A program made the position numbers and the translations under genes. Under the pieces are notes generated by a model. The model was not told the DNA's origin and ran no database searches. It was given only the letters and a program-made list of their open reading frames with translations. Of a stretch of 64,000 bases of DNA, positions 16,703-25,690 are shown piece after piece; position 1 is the stretch's first letter; every line of letters starts with the position of its first letter. The DNA lies in NCBI RefSeq assembly GCF_900109375.1, contig NZ_FOAB01000001.1, forward strand, positions 372,001-436,000, written 5' to 3'. This DNA is from Aquimarina amphilecti. Its GTDB lineage: Bacteria; Bacteroidota; Bacteroidia; Flavobacteriales; Flavobacteriaceae.

Positions 16703-17515
16703 TTATGCTTCTTGTAATTTCATATCGGTGCTTTCGAAAATCTTATCTGCAGAGTTGGCTATAAACCCAGTAAAAAGTTGCCCATTTTTCTGTTTGTATC
16801 TATATGCAAATTCATAGTAACACGAAGTAACTTCTTTTGTGCCTTCAGTAAACTCCATTTCAATTTTATCAGCCAGAATGCTTGATTGTTCTAGAAGTAG
16901 AGTAGGAGTCCCCTTGATTTCTCCACCAGATGAGTTTAATATAAAACCATTATCCTTTAAGAAATCATTTAGATTGGTTAAGTGTGCAAAATTAGTCAGT
17001 TTATTAACGTCAATTGTAAAATGATTGGAGCAAAAACCATTTACATACATCCAAGCGGCATACTCAGATTCACTCTGTAGTATTTTGTAAGTTTCATAAG
17101 AGGGAGTTTCCCAAACTCTACCTTTTAATATTAAATCTTCTTGATCAAAAATATTTGTATCTACTTTATCTAATACCTCTTTTATCGTTTTTTGAAGCGC
17201 ATCGGAGAAATGATTCGTAAGTAATTGACTTATAAATATTTTTGGAGCATTTGGATTGTCAATATGCTCGTAATGTTTTGCATATAATTTTTTTGCTTCA
17301 AAATGGTATTCATTAATTTCTTTATATCCCATTGCTAAAAATGGCTTTGCGATGACTTCAATATTGGTTCTTGAATCATCAAAGGTTCTAATGGCTATAT
17401 GATCATTAAAAACTGTTTCTCCCGCTCCTTCTAATAGAGTTTTTACTTTGTTAGCAGATGGGGTTTTACTTGCGTAATGTTTCCATAGCTCTTCGAAAAA
17501 AAGTGTAGAATTCAT
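16703..17515 (-). CDS. DUF1338 / HglS-like 2-oxoadipate dioxygenase/decarboxylase
   Basis: A 270-residue member of the DUF1338 family (VOC-like fold). Characterised members convert 2-oxoadipate to D-2-hydroxyglutarate with Fe(II) in lysine breakdown. The probable metal ligands are His39 (FNDHIAIRTF), His165 (CSNHFTIDV) and Glu235 (CYYEFAYRY); Arg43 lies four residues after the first His, as the substrate-binding Arg does in Pseudomonas HglS as I recall it. The protein is shorter than HglS. It is transcribed away from an Lrp-type regulator and a YdiJ-like dehydrogenase that could use its product. The family is sure; the substrate is inferred. Confidence 0.85.
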   Translation of the reverse strand: MNSTLFFEELWKHYASKTPSANKVKTLLEGAGETVFNDHIAIRTFDDSRTNIEVIAKPFLAMGYKEINEYHFEAKKLYAKHYEHIDNPNAPKIFISQLLTNHFSDALQKTIKEVLDKVDTNIFDQEDLILKGRVWETPSYETYKILQSESEYAAWMYVNGFCSNHFTIDVNKLTNFAHLTNLNDFLKDNGFILNSSGGEIKGTPTLLLEQSSILADKIEMEFTEGTKEVTSCYYEFAYRYKQKNGQLFTGFIANSADKIFESTDMKLQEA

Positions 17516-17525
17516 TTTTTGTCTG

Positions 17526-17555
17526 TTTGTTTTTGTTGTAAAAGTACTATTTTTG
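17526..17555 (+). promoter_or_regulatory. Candidate promoter for the lrp-ydiJ operon
   Basis: TTTG at 17526-17529 and TATTTTTG at 17548-17555 match the Bacteroidota -33 TTTG and -7 TAnnTTTG elements with an 18-base spacer. It lies in the divergent region between DUF1338 and the Lrp-type gene and would give a leader of about 115 bases. The region is AT-rich, so chance is possible. Confidence 0.45.
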
Positions 17556-17676
17556 ACTAGTTTTATTTATTTTAGTAGTTGATTTAATCAATTATTATTT
17601 TATTTTATGTCAAATTGATTTTACTTCAAAATAAGATATCTTATTTAAGTATAGATCATTCGAAATTTCATTTATT

Positions 17677-18156
17677 ATGAATCATTTTGATTATATAGAT
17701 CAACAAATATTATTACAGATCCGTGAGGATGCTAGAAAACCTTTTTCTCAGATAGCAGAAGAATTAAAGATTTCTAATTCATTGGTGCATCAAAGAATTA
17801 GAAAATTAAAAGAAAATGGTGTTATCAATAAGGCAGAATTTGTTATTGATGAGAAACAGATAGGATATAAAACTAAATCTTATGTAGGTATTAGGCTTAA
17901 AGAAGCCAGATATGCTAAGTCTGTAGTTAATGATCTTGCTAAAATACCAGAAATACTAGAATGCAATTATGTATCGGGTAATTACGCACTTTTTATTCTG
18001 ATATTTGCATACGATAATCATCATTTGCGTAATATACTATATGAGCAAGTTCACCAAATTGATGGAGTAGCTGGTACAGATAGTTTTATTTGTTTTGATA
18101 CCAATTTTAAAAGACAAATTACTTTAGAATCACTAGTAAAAGGAAAACAAATATGA
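17677..18156 (+). CDS. Lrp/AsnC-family transcriptional regulator
   Basis: A 159-residue protein with an N-terminal winged helix (DYIDQQILLQIREDARKPFSQIAEELKISNSLVHQRIRKLKENGVI) and a C-terminal RAM ligand-binding/oligomerisation domain (YVGIRLKEARYAKSVV, VSGNYALFILIFAYD). Lrp-type proteins bind amino acids or related acids and often control their own or adjacent genes. The stop overlaps the start of the dehydrogenase gene by 4 bases (ATGA), so the two are coupled, and DUF1338 diverges from it. A lysine-derived effector would make sense (inference). Confidence 0.94.
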   Translation: MNHFDYIDQQILLQIREDARKPFSQIAEELKISNSLVHQRIRKLKENGVINKAEFVIDEKQIGYKTKSYVGIRLKEARYAKSVVNDLAKIPEILECNYVSGNYALFILIFAYDNHHLRNILYEQVHQIDGVAGTDSFICFDTNFKRQITLESLVKGKQI

Positions 18157-21074
18157 TAAAAGAAGCTGACCTCATAGCTTTAAAAGATCAGTTGGAAGGA
18201 GAGCTCCAGTTTGATTTACTTACCAAATCGTTATATGCTACTGATGCATCCGTATATCGAAGAATTCCTACAGCAGTTGCTTTTCCTCATAATATATCAG
18301 ATCTAAAAAAAATAATTTTTTTTGCTAATGAATATAATTGTGGCTTAATACCTAGAACAGCAGGAACTTCTTTAGCAGGACAATGTGTAGGAGATGGAAT
18401 AGTAGTAGATGTGTCGAAATATTTTACTAAGATAATATCGTTAGATAAACGTAAAAAAACTGTAGTTGTAGAACCAGGAGTGATTAGAGATGATTTAAAT
18501 CTTTTTCTAAAACCGTATGGATTGTTTTTTGGGCCCAATACATCTACATCTAATCGATGTATGATTGGTGGAATGGTCGGTAATAATAGTAGTGGTACTA
18601 CGTCTATACAATATGGAGTAACTAGAGATAAAGTACTCGAACTACAAACTATTTTGTCTGATGGTAGCGCAGTTACTTTTTCTAATATTTCTAGAGAAGA
18701 TTTTGATCAAAAAAGAGTTCAAAATACTTTGGAAGGAAAGATATATAAAACAATTTTCGAAGAACTTTCTTCAAAAAATGTGCAAAAACGTATAGAAGAC
18801 AGTTTTCCAAAACCTGATATACATAGAAGAAATACAGGCTATGCCATTGATGAGTTAATTAAATCAAATATTTTCTCGGATCAAGAAGATGAATTTAATA
18901 TGTGTGATTTATTGTCTGGTAGCGAAGGAACCTTAGCTTTTACTACAGAAATCACTTTACAACTGGATGAACTGCCTCCAAAAGAGTCATTAATGGTAGC
19001 ATCTCATTTTAATTCCATTGAAGATTGTTTAAATGCTGTAGAACCAGTAATGAAACATTCATTATTTACTTGTGAAATGATGGATAAAACGATCTTAGAT
19101 TGCACAAAAAATAATGTTGAGCAATTAAAAAATCGTTTCTTTATTAAAGATGATCCTCAGGCGATTTTAATGTTGGAGTTAAGAGCTGATGATTTGATGA
19201 GTCTCGAAAAACAAAAAATAGCGCTTCTATCCACTTTAGAAAATTCGGAATTAACATATGCGAATCCTATTTTGTTAGGTAATGAAATCAATCAAGCTTT
19301 AGAACTGAGAAAAGCTGGATTAGGATTGTTAGGTAATATTGTAGGAGATAAGAAGGCAGTTGCATGTATTGAAGATACTGCAGTCGCGTTACCAGATTTA
19401 GCAAATTATATTTCTGAGTTCTCTGATCTTATGAAGAAATATGATCAGCAAGCTGTTTACTATGCGCATGCTGGTGCTGGAGAATTACACCTTAGACCTA
19501 TTCTAGATCTAAAAAAGAAAGAAGATTTAGTGCTTTTTAAGAAAATAACGGATGATGTAGCTACTTTGGTAAAGAAGTACAAAGGATCTATGAGCGGAGA
19601 ACATGGTGACGGAATTGTGCGTGCAGCATATATTCCCTTCATGATAGGAGAAGAAAATTATGATCTATTAAAGAGAATTAAAGAAGTATTTGATCCCAAT
19701 GGAATTTTTAATCCAGGTAAAATTGTAGATGCCTATGCGATGGATGAACAATTAAGGTATGAAATTGATCGAGAAGAGCCTCAAATAGAAACATTATTAG
19801 ATTTTACTGATTCATTGGGTATTTTGAGAGCTGCAGAAAAATGTAATGGAAGTGGAGATTGTAGAAAATCTGTAGAAGCAGGAGGAACAATGTGCCCAAG
19901 TTATAGAGCTACTAAAAATGAAAAGGATACCACTAGAGGAAGAGCGAATGCGTTAAGAGAGGTACTGACAAATAACGCCAATTCAAATAAGTTTAATCAA
20001 AAAGAATTAAAAGAAGTATTTGATCTTTGTATAAGTTGTAAAGGCTGTTCAAGTGAATGCCCTTCTAATGTTGATGTAGCAACACTGAAAGCAGAGTTTG
20101 AATATCAATATCAAAAAGAGAATGGTACTTCTATTAGGACTAAATTATTTGCTTACAATAATAAGTTAAATAACATAGGAAGAATAATACCAGGGGTAAC
20201 CAACTTCTTTTTTAAAAATACTCTTACTTCTGGAATTATAAAATCTACTCTTGGTATTGCTAAAGAGAGAGATTTGCCACTATTAAGTAAACAATCATTA
20301 AGAAAATGGTGTGCTAATAATTTGAAATCACTACAACCTGAAAACCCTTTAAGAACTGTCTATTTTTTTATTGATGAGTTTACTGATCATTTAGATACTA
20401 CTATTGGGGTAGATGCATTAGAATTATTAACCAGCTTGGGATATGAGGTGAGAATTGTAAATCATAAGGAAAGTGGTCGAACTTTTATTTCCAAAGGATT
20501 ATTAAAACAAGCTAAAGCATTAGCAAATTATAATGTGGATATTTTTGGGAATTTGATTTCAGAAGAAATACCATTGATTGGATTAGAACCTTCTGCTATA
20601 TTGACATTTAGAGATGAATATTTGAGGTTAGCAGATGAAAAAGAGTCTGCCCAAAAATTGTCAAAACAAGTTTTTTTGATCGATGAATTTTTAAAATCAG
20701 AAATAGAATTAGGTAATATTACTCCCGATCAATTTACTAAAGAAAAAAAGGTAATTAAACTACACGGACATTGTCATCAAAAAGCATTGTCCACTATTCA
20801 TACAACGTTTGTATATCTTAATTTACCTAAAAACTTTACGGTTACTATTATTCCTTCTGGATGTTGCGGTATGGCAGGATCATTTGGATATGAGAAAGAG
20901 CATTATGATGTTAGTTTACAAATAGGAGAACAGACATTATTCCCTGCAGTAAGAAAGGCTTCAGAAACAACCATAATTGCCGCAGTCGGTACAAGTTGCA
21001 GGCATCAAATAAAAGATGGTACAAAACGTATTGCATTACACCCTATAAGTATATTAAAGAAAGCTTTGTTATAA
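18153..21074 (+). CDS. YdiJ-like FAD / Fe-S 2-hydroxyacid dehydrogenase (probable D-2-hydroxyglutarate dehydrogenase)
   Basis: A 973-residue fusion of an FAD-binding_4 / FAD-oxidase_C half and an Fe-S half. FAD motifs are PRTAGTSLAGQCVGDG, GNNSSGTTSIQYG and SGEHGDGIVRAAY. The ferredoxin part has CNGSGDCRKSVEAG from Cys564 with a later MCPSY, and CISCKGCSSECP from Cys626. The C-terminal CCG domain has HCHQKALS and GCCGMAGSFGYE (Cys904-905). This architecture matches E. coli YdiJ and Pseudomonas D-2-hydroxyglutarate dehydrogenases, oxidising the substrate to 2-oxoglutarate with electrons passed to a carrier. Coupling with an Lrp regulator and divergence from DUF1338 support that substrate; D-lactate is the main alternative. 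Confidence 0.88.
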   Translation: MIKEADLIALKDQLEGELQFDLLTKSLYATDASVYRRIPTAVAFPHNISDLKKIIFFANEYNCGLIPRTAGTSLAGQCVGDGIVVDVSKYFTKIISLDKRKKTVVVEPGVIRDDLNLFLKPYGLFFGPNTSTSNRCMIGGMVGNNSSGTTSIQYGVTRDKVLELQTILSDGSAVTFSNISREDFDQKRVQNTLEGKIYKTIFEELSSKNVQKRIEDSFPKPDIHRRNTGYAIDELIKSNIFSDQEDEFNMCDLLSGSEGTLAFTTEITLQLDELPPKESLMVASHFNSIEDCLNAVEPVMKHSLFTCEMMDKTILDCTKNNVEQLKNRFFIKDDPQAILMLELRADDLMSLEKQKIALLSTLENSELTYANPILLGNEINQALELRKAGLGLLGNIVGDKKAVACIEDTAVALPDLANYISEFSDLMKKYDQQAVYYAHAGAGELHLRPILDLKKKEDLVLFKKITDDVATLVKKYKGSMSGEHGDGIVRAAYIPFMIGEENYDLLKRIKEVFDPNGIFNPGKIVDAYAMDEQLRYEIDREEPQIETLLDFTDSLGILRAAEKCNGSGDCRKSVEAGGTMCPSYRATKNEKDTTRGRANALREVLTNNANSNKFNQKELKEVFDLCISCKGCSSECPSNVDVATLKAEFEYQYQKENGTSIRTKLFAYNNKLNNIGRIIPGVTNFFFKNTLTSGIIKSTLGIAKERDLPLLSKQSLRKWCANNLKSLQPENPLRTVYFFIDEFTDHLDTTIGVDALELLTSLGYEVRIVNHKESGRTFISKGLLKQAKALANYNVDIFGNLISEEIPLIGLEPSAILTFRDEYLRLADEKESAQKLSKQVFLIDEFLKSEIELGNITPDQFTKEKKVIKLHGHCHQKALSTIHTTFVYLNLPKNFTVTIIPSGCCGMAGSFGYEKEHYDVSLQIGEQTLFPAVRKASETTIIAAVGTSCRHQIKDGTKRIALHPISILKKALL

Positions 21075-21165
21075 GATTTTGTTTTGTAATTGTCTTATAA
21101 TTAGCGTGTTTTAAAATTGTGAATATCTAATATAAAAATTAGTGCTAAGAACTTTTTTTAAGATT

Positions 21166-21173
21166 TATATTTG
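21166..21173 (+). promoter_or_regulatory. -7 element upstream of the DUF4494 gene
   Basis: TATATTTG fits TAnnTTTG and lies 22 bases before the ATG at 21195, implying a short leader. The -33 element is not clear. Confidence 0.45.
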
Positions 21174-21194
21174 GCATCCTAAAAAAGTAAATAT

Positions 21195-21743
21195 ATGAGC
21201 GCTACTTGGTACGAATGTAAAGTAAAATATAGAAAAATAAATGATTCTGGAGTACAGAAGGTAACTACAGAGCCTTATTTAGTGGATGCGGTTTCCTATA
21301 CAGAAGCAGAAACAAGAATTAATGAAGAAATGTCTGCATATGTTAGTGAAGAATTTATTATTACTAATATAAAAGTTGCAAATTTTGCAGAAATACATCC
21401 ATTTGAGAATTCTGATCGTTGGTTTAAGTCAAAAGTTTCTTTGATTGCTTACGATGAAGAAAGTGGTAAAGAAAGAAAAACGAACATGTATCTTTTGATA
21501 CAAGCAAATGATGTTAAAGAAGCTTTTGATAATACAAATAGTGTGATGAAAGGTACTACGGGTGATTACACAATACCTGCAATTGCCGAATCACCAATTA
21601 TGGATGTATTTCCTTATTTTACAGGAGAGGAAGAACAGCTAGAAAAATTTAAAGCATTAAGAGATTCTATACAAGTCGTAGAAGAAGTAGAATTAGATGA
21701 AGATGTACCTGCTGCTCCTGGTTTTATAGGAGAAGAGGAATAA
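21195..21743 (+). CDS. DUF4494 family protein
   Basis: A 182-residue soluble acidic protein of a family restricted mostly to Bacteroidota. The N-terminal pattern WYECKVKYRKIND and the middle segments SYTEAETRINEEM and WFKSKVSLIAYDEESGKERK identify DUF4494. There is no signal peptide. Its own -7 element and a downstream hairpin make it a single-gene unit. The function is not known and nothing next to it suggests one. Confidence 0.88.
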   Translation: MSATWYECKVKYRKINDSGVQKVTTEPYLVDAVSYTEAETRINEEMSAYVSEEFIITNIKVANFAEIHPFENSDRWFKSKVSLIAYDEESGKERKTNMYLLIQANDVKEAFDNTNSVMKGTTGDYTIPAIAESPIMDVFPYFTGEEEQLEKFKALRDSIQVVEEVELDEDVPAAPGFIGEEE

Positions 21744-21787
21744 CTTTGATTTTTTGAGTTAGGAAACTTATACTAATTTTTTAATAG

Positions 21788-21835
21788 AAAAGCTTTTGTA
21801 AACATACTCATTGGTATGATGCAAAAGCTTTTTTT
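21788..21835 (+). terminator. Terminator after the DUF4494 gene
   Basis: Stem AAAAGCTTTTG (21788-21798) pairs with CAAAAGCTTTT (21822-21832), with a small inner ATAC/GTAT stem, and runs into a T tract to 21835. It starts 45 bases past the DUF4494 stop. The remaining bases up to 22026 contain no gene. Confidence 0.8.
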
Positions 21836-22026
21836 GTTTTATGATAAAATTGATTCAAAAAATATATAATTAGAAGCGTGACTATGAAGAGTAATTTTAG
21901 TTTGCTTGAGTGATCTAAAATATGGATGATATTTTAAGTAGGTTTTTGGTAACTTATTTTCAAATTTGTCGTCATACTTGTAATAACTATTGATAACAAC
22001 CACATATCAATCAAAATAATAATCAC

Positions 22027-23691
22027 ATGAAATCATCACAAAGAATCAAAACCTTACTATTAGTTTCTTTCTGCACTGTTATATTTTTTAGTGCACAGGC
22101 TCAAAATTTAGAAAAAGAAATAGATGCTATTGTTTCTTCCATGTATAGTGCGGAAGAACCTGGTATTTCAATTTTAGTTGCAAAAGAAGGAAAATCAATT
22201 TATCGCAAAGCTTTTGGAAAAGCGAACTTAGAATTAGATGTTTCTTTAAAGCCAGAAAATGTATTTGAAATAGGATCTATTACCAAACAATTTACAGCCG
22301 TAGCTATTCTTATGTTAGAAGAACAAGGGAAACTTACAATTGATGACGAAATCACAAAATATATTCCGGATTATCCTACAAACGATAAAAAGATTACGAT
22401 TCATCATCTTCTAAATCATACATCTGGGATAAAGAGCTATACTGGTATGGCTAGTTTTATGGAATCTGCCCGTACAGATATGACTCCAACAGAATTAATT
22501 GATGTGTTTAAAAATGAACCTATGGATTTTGATCCGGGAGAAGAATTTAGATACAATAATTCTGGTTATATTTTATTAGGACATATTATTGAAGTAATAA
22601 CAAAAGACACCTATGAAAATTATATTGAGAAAAATATCTTTGAGAAGATTGGGATGAACTCTTCTTATTACGGAAGTATGAGTGAACTCATTAAAAATAG
22701 AGCTTCCGGTTACAAACAAGATGGAGATAAATTCTTAAATGCAGATTATTTAAGTCTTACATTACCTTATGCTGCTGGATCGTTAATGTCTACTGTAGAT
22801 GATCTTTTGAAATGGCAGAATGCGATTAGTGCTAATACTTTTATTAAAAGAACAAGTTTAGAGAAAGCTATAAATGGTTCTAAGTTGAATAATGGAGAAG
22901 AAATTAATTATGGATACGGTTGGGGTAAAACTAATATACAAGGAGCTAAAGGATATGCACATAGTGGAGGAATTTTTGGATATACCACCAATGGAATTTT
23001 TCTAGAAAAAGAAAATGTATATGTCATTGGACTTACAAATTGTAATTGCAAGAATGTTGGAGAGGTTACTATGAAGGTAGCAGCTACTGTTATAGGAAAG
23101 CCAATTCCCGATAAGAAAGATGCTATTGAATTATCTATTGATGAAGCTAAGAAGTGGGTAGGAGCTTATGAGTTTAAGGATAATGTTATAAGACACATTA
23201 TGCTAAAAGATGGAAAATTATTTAGTCTAAGAGAGGGTGAAAATTCAAGAGAATTTGAAATATATCAAATGAAAGATGGCTCTTTTATTTTTGATGATGG
23301 AACGATATCCTATAATTTCTCGAAAACAGCTGATGGTAAACGACAAACAATATTTAAAACTGCTAATGAAAGTTTTACAGGAAAAGGAGTTGATAAAGCT
23401 CCTCCTGCAGAAAGGAAGTCTATTACAGTATCTTCAGATATTTTAAAGCAGTATGTTGGTAAATATGAATTACAACCTAATTTTATAATAGAGATTACTT
23501 TGGAAGGAAATTCAATATTTGCTAAAGCTACTGGACAACCTAAATTTGAACTCTTTGCTGAAACAGAAACATTATTCTACTTAAAAGTTGTTCCGGCAGA
23601 AATTACATTTAATACAAATGATAAAGGAGTAATTGATAGTCTTATCTTAAATCAAGGAGGAAGGAAAATGCCCGCTAAGCGAATAGAATAA
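22027..23691 (+). CDS. Secreted serine hydrolase of the beta-lactamase / PBP4* family
   Basis: A 554-residue exported protein (signal peptide ending SAQAQ near residue 26). Class C-type active site: SxxK in GSITKQF (Ser84, Lys87), YxN in RYNNSGYILLGH and the HxG motif HSGGIFGY. The catalytic domain takes up residues ~30-360; two C-terminal beta modules related to DUF3471 follow, each opening with a Y(V)GxYE motif (KKWVGAYEFKDN, LKQYVGKYELQPN). Such proteins are usually D-aminopeptidases or esterases, not true resistance enzymes. The natural substrate is unknown. Confidence 0.9.
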   Translation: MKSSQRIKTLLLVSFCTVIFFSAQAQNLEKEIDAIVSSMYSAEEPGISILVAKEGKSIYRKAFGKANLELDVSLKPENVFEIGSITKQFTAVAILMLEEQGKLTIDDEITKYIPDYPTNDKKITIHHLLNHTSGIKSYTGMASFMESARTDMTPTELIDVFKNEPMDFDPGEEFRYNNSGYILLGHIIEVITKDTYENYIEKNIFEKIGMNSSYYGSMSELIKNRASGYKQDGDKFLNADYLSLTLPYAAGSLMSTVDDLLKWQNAISANTFIKRTSLEKAINGSKLNNGEEINYGYGWGKTNIQGAKGYAHSGGIFGYTTNGIFLEKENVYVIGLTNCNCKNVGEVTMKVAATVIGKPIPDKKDAIELSIDEAKKWVGAYEFKDNVIRHIMLKDGKLFSLREGENSREFEIYQMKDGSFIFDDGTISYNFSKTADGKRQTIFKTANESFTGKGVDKAPPAERKSITVSSDILKQYVGKYELQPNFIIEITLEGNSIFAKATGQPKFELFAETETLFYLKVVPAEITFNTNDKGVIDSLILNQGGRKMPAKRIE

Positions 23692-23718
23692 TTTTAGTTT
23701 TAATAAAAGAATACATAG

Positions 23719-23768
23719 AGACGATACATGGATTACAGGTTAAAATTATCCATGTATCGTTTCTTTTT
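23719..23768 (+). terminator. Terminator overlapping the 3' end of the convergent miaE copy 2
   Basis: A perfect 13-bp inverted repeat (23721-23733 with 23748-23760), 14-base loop, followed by TTCTTTTTT. The right arm is also the coding sequence for the last residues (ETIHG) of the opposing miaE gene, so the plus-strand terminator has been built against those codons. Confidence 0.75.
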
Positions 23769-24330
23769 TACCATATTTTTGGATAAGTTCACCTTCAAAT
23801 TCTAGTAAATCCTTCCATTGCTTATCCACATCAATGTCTTTACCATATTTACGCGCAAAACCAATAAACGTAGTATAATGACCAGCTTCACTGATCATAA
23901 GGTCATGATAGAATTTAGATAATTCCGGATCTTTTATTTTTTCAGAAAGAAGTTTAAAACGTTCACAACTACGAGCTTCAATCATAGCAGAAAAAAGTAA
24001 TCTACTGACTAAACCTTGTTGGCGACTACCACCTTGCTTTACTTTGTGCTTAAATAATTCATTTACGTAACTATCTTTTCGTTCTCGCCCAAGCTTGTAA
24101 CCGCGTTTTTTTATAAGTTCATGAACCATTTGGAAATGCTCTAATTCTTCTTGGGCTAAGATCAATAAATCGGTTACTAGATCTTCATGCTCAGAGTTTA
24201 GTGTGATGATTGTGATAGCATTGGTTGCTGCTTTTTGTTCGCACCATGCATGATCCGTAAGAATTTCTTCAATATTTGATTCTACTAGAGCAGCCCAACG
24301 CGGATCCGTAGCTAATTTTAAACCAAGCAT
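23746..24330 (-). CDS. tRNA-(ms2io6A37) hydroxylase MiaE, copy 2
   Basis: A second full-length MiaE homologue of 194 residues. All diiron ligands are present: Glu in DHAWCEQKA, ExxH in QEELEHFQMVH, Glu in AMIEARSCERF and ExxH in MISEAGHYTTF. It aligns end to end with copy 1 at 10618-11202 (same MLGLKL-TDPRW start, same GGSR and FKLLSE blocks, same KKETIHG end) but differs in many surface positions, so it is an old duplication or a separate acquisition. Both should be catalytically able; whether both act on tRNA is unknown. A TATATTTG -7 element lies upstream. Confidence 0.92.
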   Translation of the reverse strand: MLGLKLATDPRWAALVESNIEEILTDHAWCEQKAATNAITIITLNSEHEDLVTDLLILAQEELEHFQMVHELIKKRGYKLGRERKDSYVNELFKHKVKQGGSRQQGLVSRLLFSAMIEARSCERFKLLSEKIKDPELSKFYHDLMISEAGHYTTFIGFARKYGKDIDVDKQWKDLLEFEGELIQKYGKKETIHG

Positions 24331-24364
24331 AGTAGTTTGTTTTAGATGATTTGGAATATTTGAT

Positions 24365-24372
24365 CAAATATA
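24365..24372 (-). promoter_or_regulatory. -7 element of miaE copy 2
   Basis: On the minus strand this reads TATATTTG (TAnnTTTG), 35 bases before the start codon. It overlaps a palindrome ATATTTGATCAAATAT, which could be an operator. Confidence 0.45.
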
Positions 24373-24428
24373 CGTATTACAGATCTTAATTTTTTTAAAT
24401 AGAGTTTTCTAAAAGAATAAGTTCTTCT

Positions 24429-25523
24429 CTATACAACAGTAAATAATTCTATTTGATCATTTTTACCTCTTAATAAAGTTTTGTCAACTGATGTATATTT
24501 TAAACTAGATGTAATTTTTAATTTTTCTATTAAAGTTTTAGAAATTAGAATTGTTACTTCATACGAGTTACAAAGCCCTTGAATTCTGGCTGTTGTGTTA
24601 AGAACATCTCCTGTAAAAACAATATCCTTTTTTATAGTGCCAATCTCACCAGCTGTGATCATTCCACAATGAAATCCAGCTTTAAATGTGGGTAAGACAC
24701 CAAATTCTTTATGGTATTTTGCAGATTGTTTTATTAAAGCCTCTTGCATAGAATAAAAACATCTAATACAATTGTCCTTTTTAAGTCCTTTTTTCAGATT
24801 CCAAGAAACCACAATTTCATCTCCTACATACTGATAAACGGACCCAGCATGTTGCACAATCGAATTTGATAAATCTGCATAATATTGAGTTAACATTTCG
24901 AAATATTTAACGTGGCCTAATTTTTCTGCAATAGTTGTAGAGGATTTCATGTCTAAAAACATGAAAATGCGTTCTTCTTCAATAGGTTTATGATATTTTC
25001 CTGTAAAAAAATTGAATAGTACTTCCTGACCAATATTATCACTTACCTCTAAATAAAAAAGGCAGATTCCAATGGTGGCAATGATATAACATATAATACT
25101 CAGAAAAACGATATTGGTAAAAAAGCTCCGAAGATTTATCCATACAGTTATATCAAATATATTCGTTTCAAACTGTACGATAAATGATATTATTGAAGTG
25201 GATAATAGGAAAATAATGATGATGACTAGATAAAAAGCAGTTTTATATATTATTTTTTTTAAGAAGCTTTTTGATGAAAAGAATTTATTAAAATATAGAA
25301 CTTCAAAAGAACCAATAAGCAATCCAAAAAGGGTAGCAGAAATTACACCAATAAATAAGCCGTTTACAAAATTATAAGGGTTTTGAGTAGAAGGATAAGA
25401 TTGAGAATCTCCCAATATACCTTTCTCTAAAAATAAATAAATAAGAGCGGCAATAATAAAAAATATAATAAAAGGAATAATCCTATAAATTGTTCTCTTA
25501 TTTAAGTAAGAAATCTTACTCAT
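24429..25523 (-). CDS. Membrane-bound class III adenylate/guanylate cyclase
   Basis: A 364-residue protein. The first ~170 residues hold four or five hydrophobic segments (IIPFIIFFIIAALIYLFLE, NGLFIGVISATLFGLLIGSF, AFYLVIIIIFLLSTSIISF, IVFLSIICYIIATIGICLF). The rest is a cyclase homology domain: metal-binding Asp in FLDMKSSTTIAEKLG and in YQYVGDEIVVSW, and the GTIKKDIVFTGDVLNTTARIQ region carrying the base-selecting Lys/Asp and transition-state Asn/Arg. It should make cAMP or cGMP at the inner membrane face. A Crp-type regulator is encoded about 11 kb away, but no direct link is shown. Confidence 0.9.
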   Translation of the reverse strand: MSKISYLNKRTIYRIIPFIIFFIIAALIYLFLEKGILGDSQSYPSTQNPYNFVNGLFIGVISATLFGLLIGSFEVLYFNKFFSSKSFLKKIIYKTAFYLVIIIIFLLSTSIISFIVQFETNIFDITVWINLRSFFTNIVFLSIICYIIATIGICLFYLEVSDNIGQEVLFNFFTGKYHKPIEEERIFMFLDMKSSTTIAEKLGHVKYFEMLTQYYADLSNSIVQHAGSVYQYVGDEIVVSWNLKKGLKKDNCIRCFYSMQEALIKQSAKYHKEFGVLPTFKAGFHCGMITAGEIGTIKKDIVFTGDVLNTTARIQGLCNSYEVTILISKTLIEKLKITSSLKYTSVDKTLLRGKNDQIELFTVV

Positions 25524-25690
25524 GTACAGTATAAATATTCATTAACGGTTAAAAGAATCTTGTTCTCTCAAATTTAAGAATAAATAGTTGGGTGCAGAAC
25601 AATGCAATTAGAAAAAGATCAATGATGCTTTCATTATAGCCAATAAGAATGATACTACATTTTTTAGTTAAGATAAAAACTTATTGAATA

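Noticed and set aside
22027..23691. The serine hydrolase as a beta-lactam resistance gene
   Set aside because: The SxxK/YxN/HxG set and C-terminal modules fit the broad PBP4*/esterase family; nothing points to antibiotic hydrolysis.
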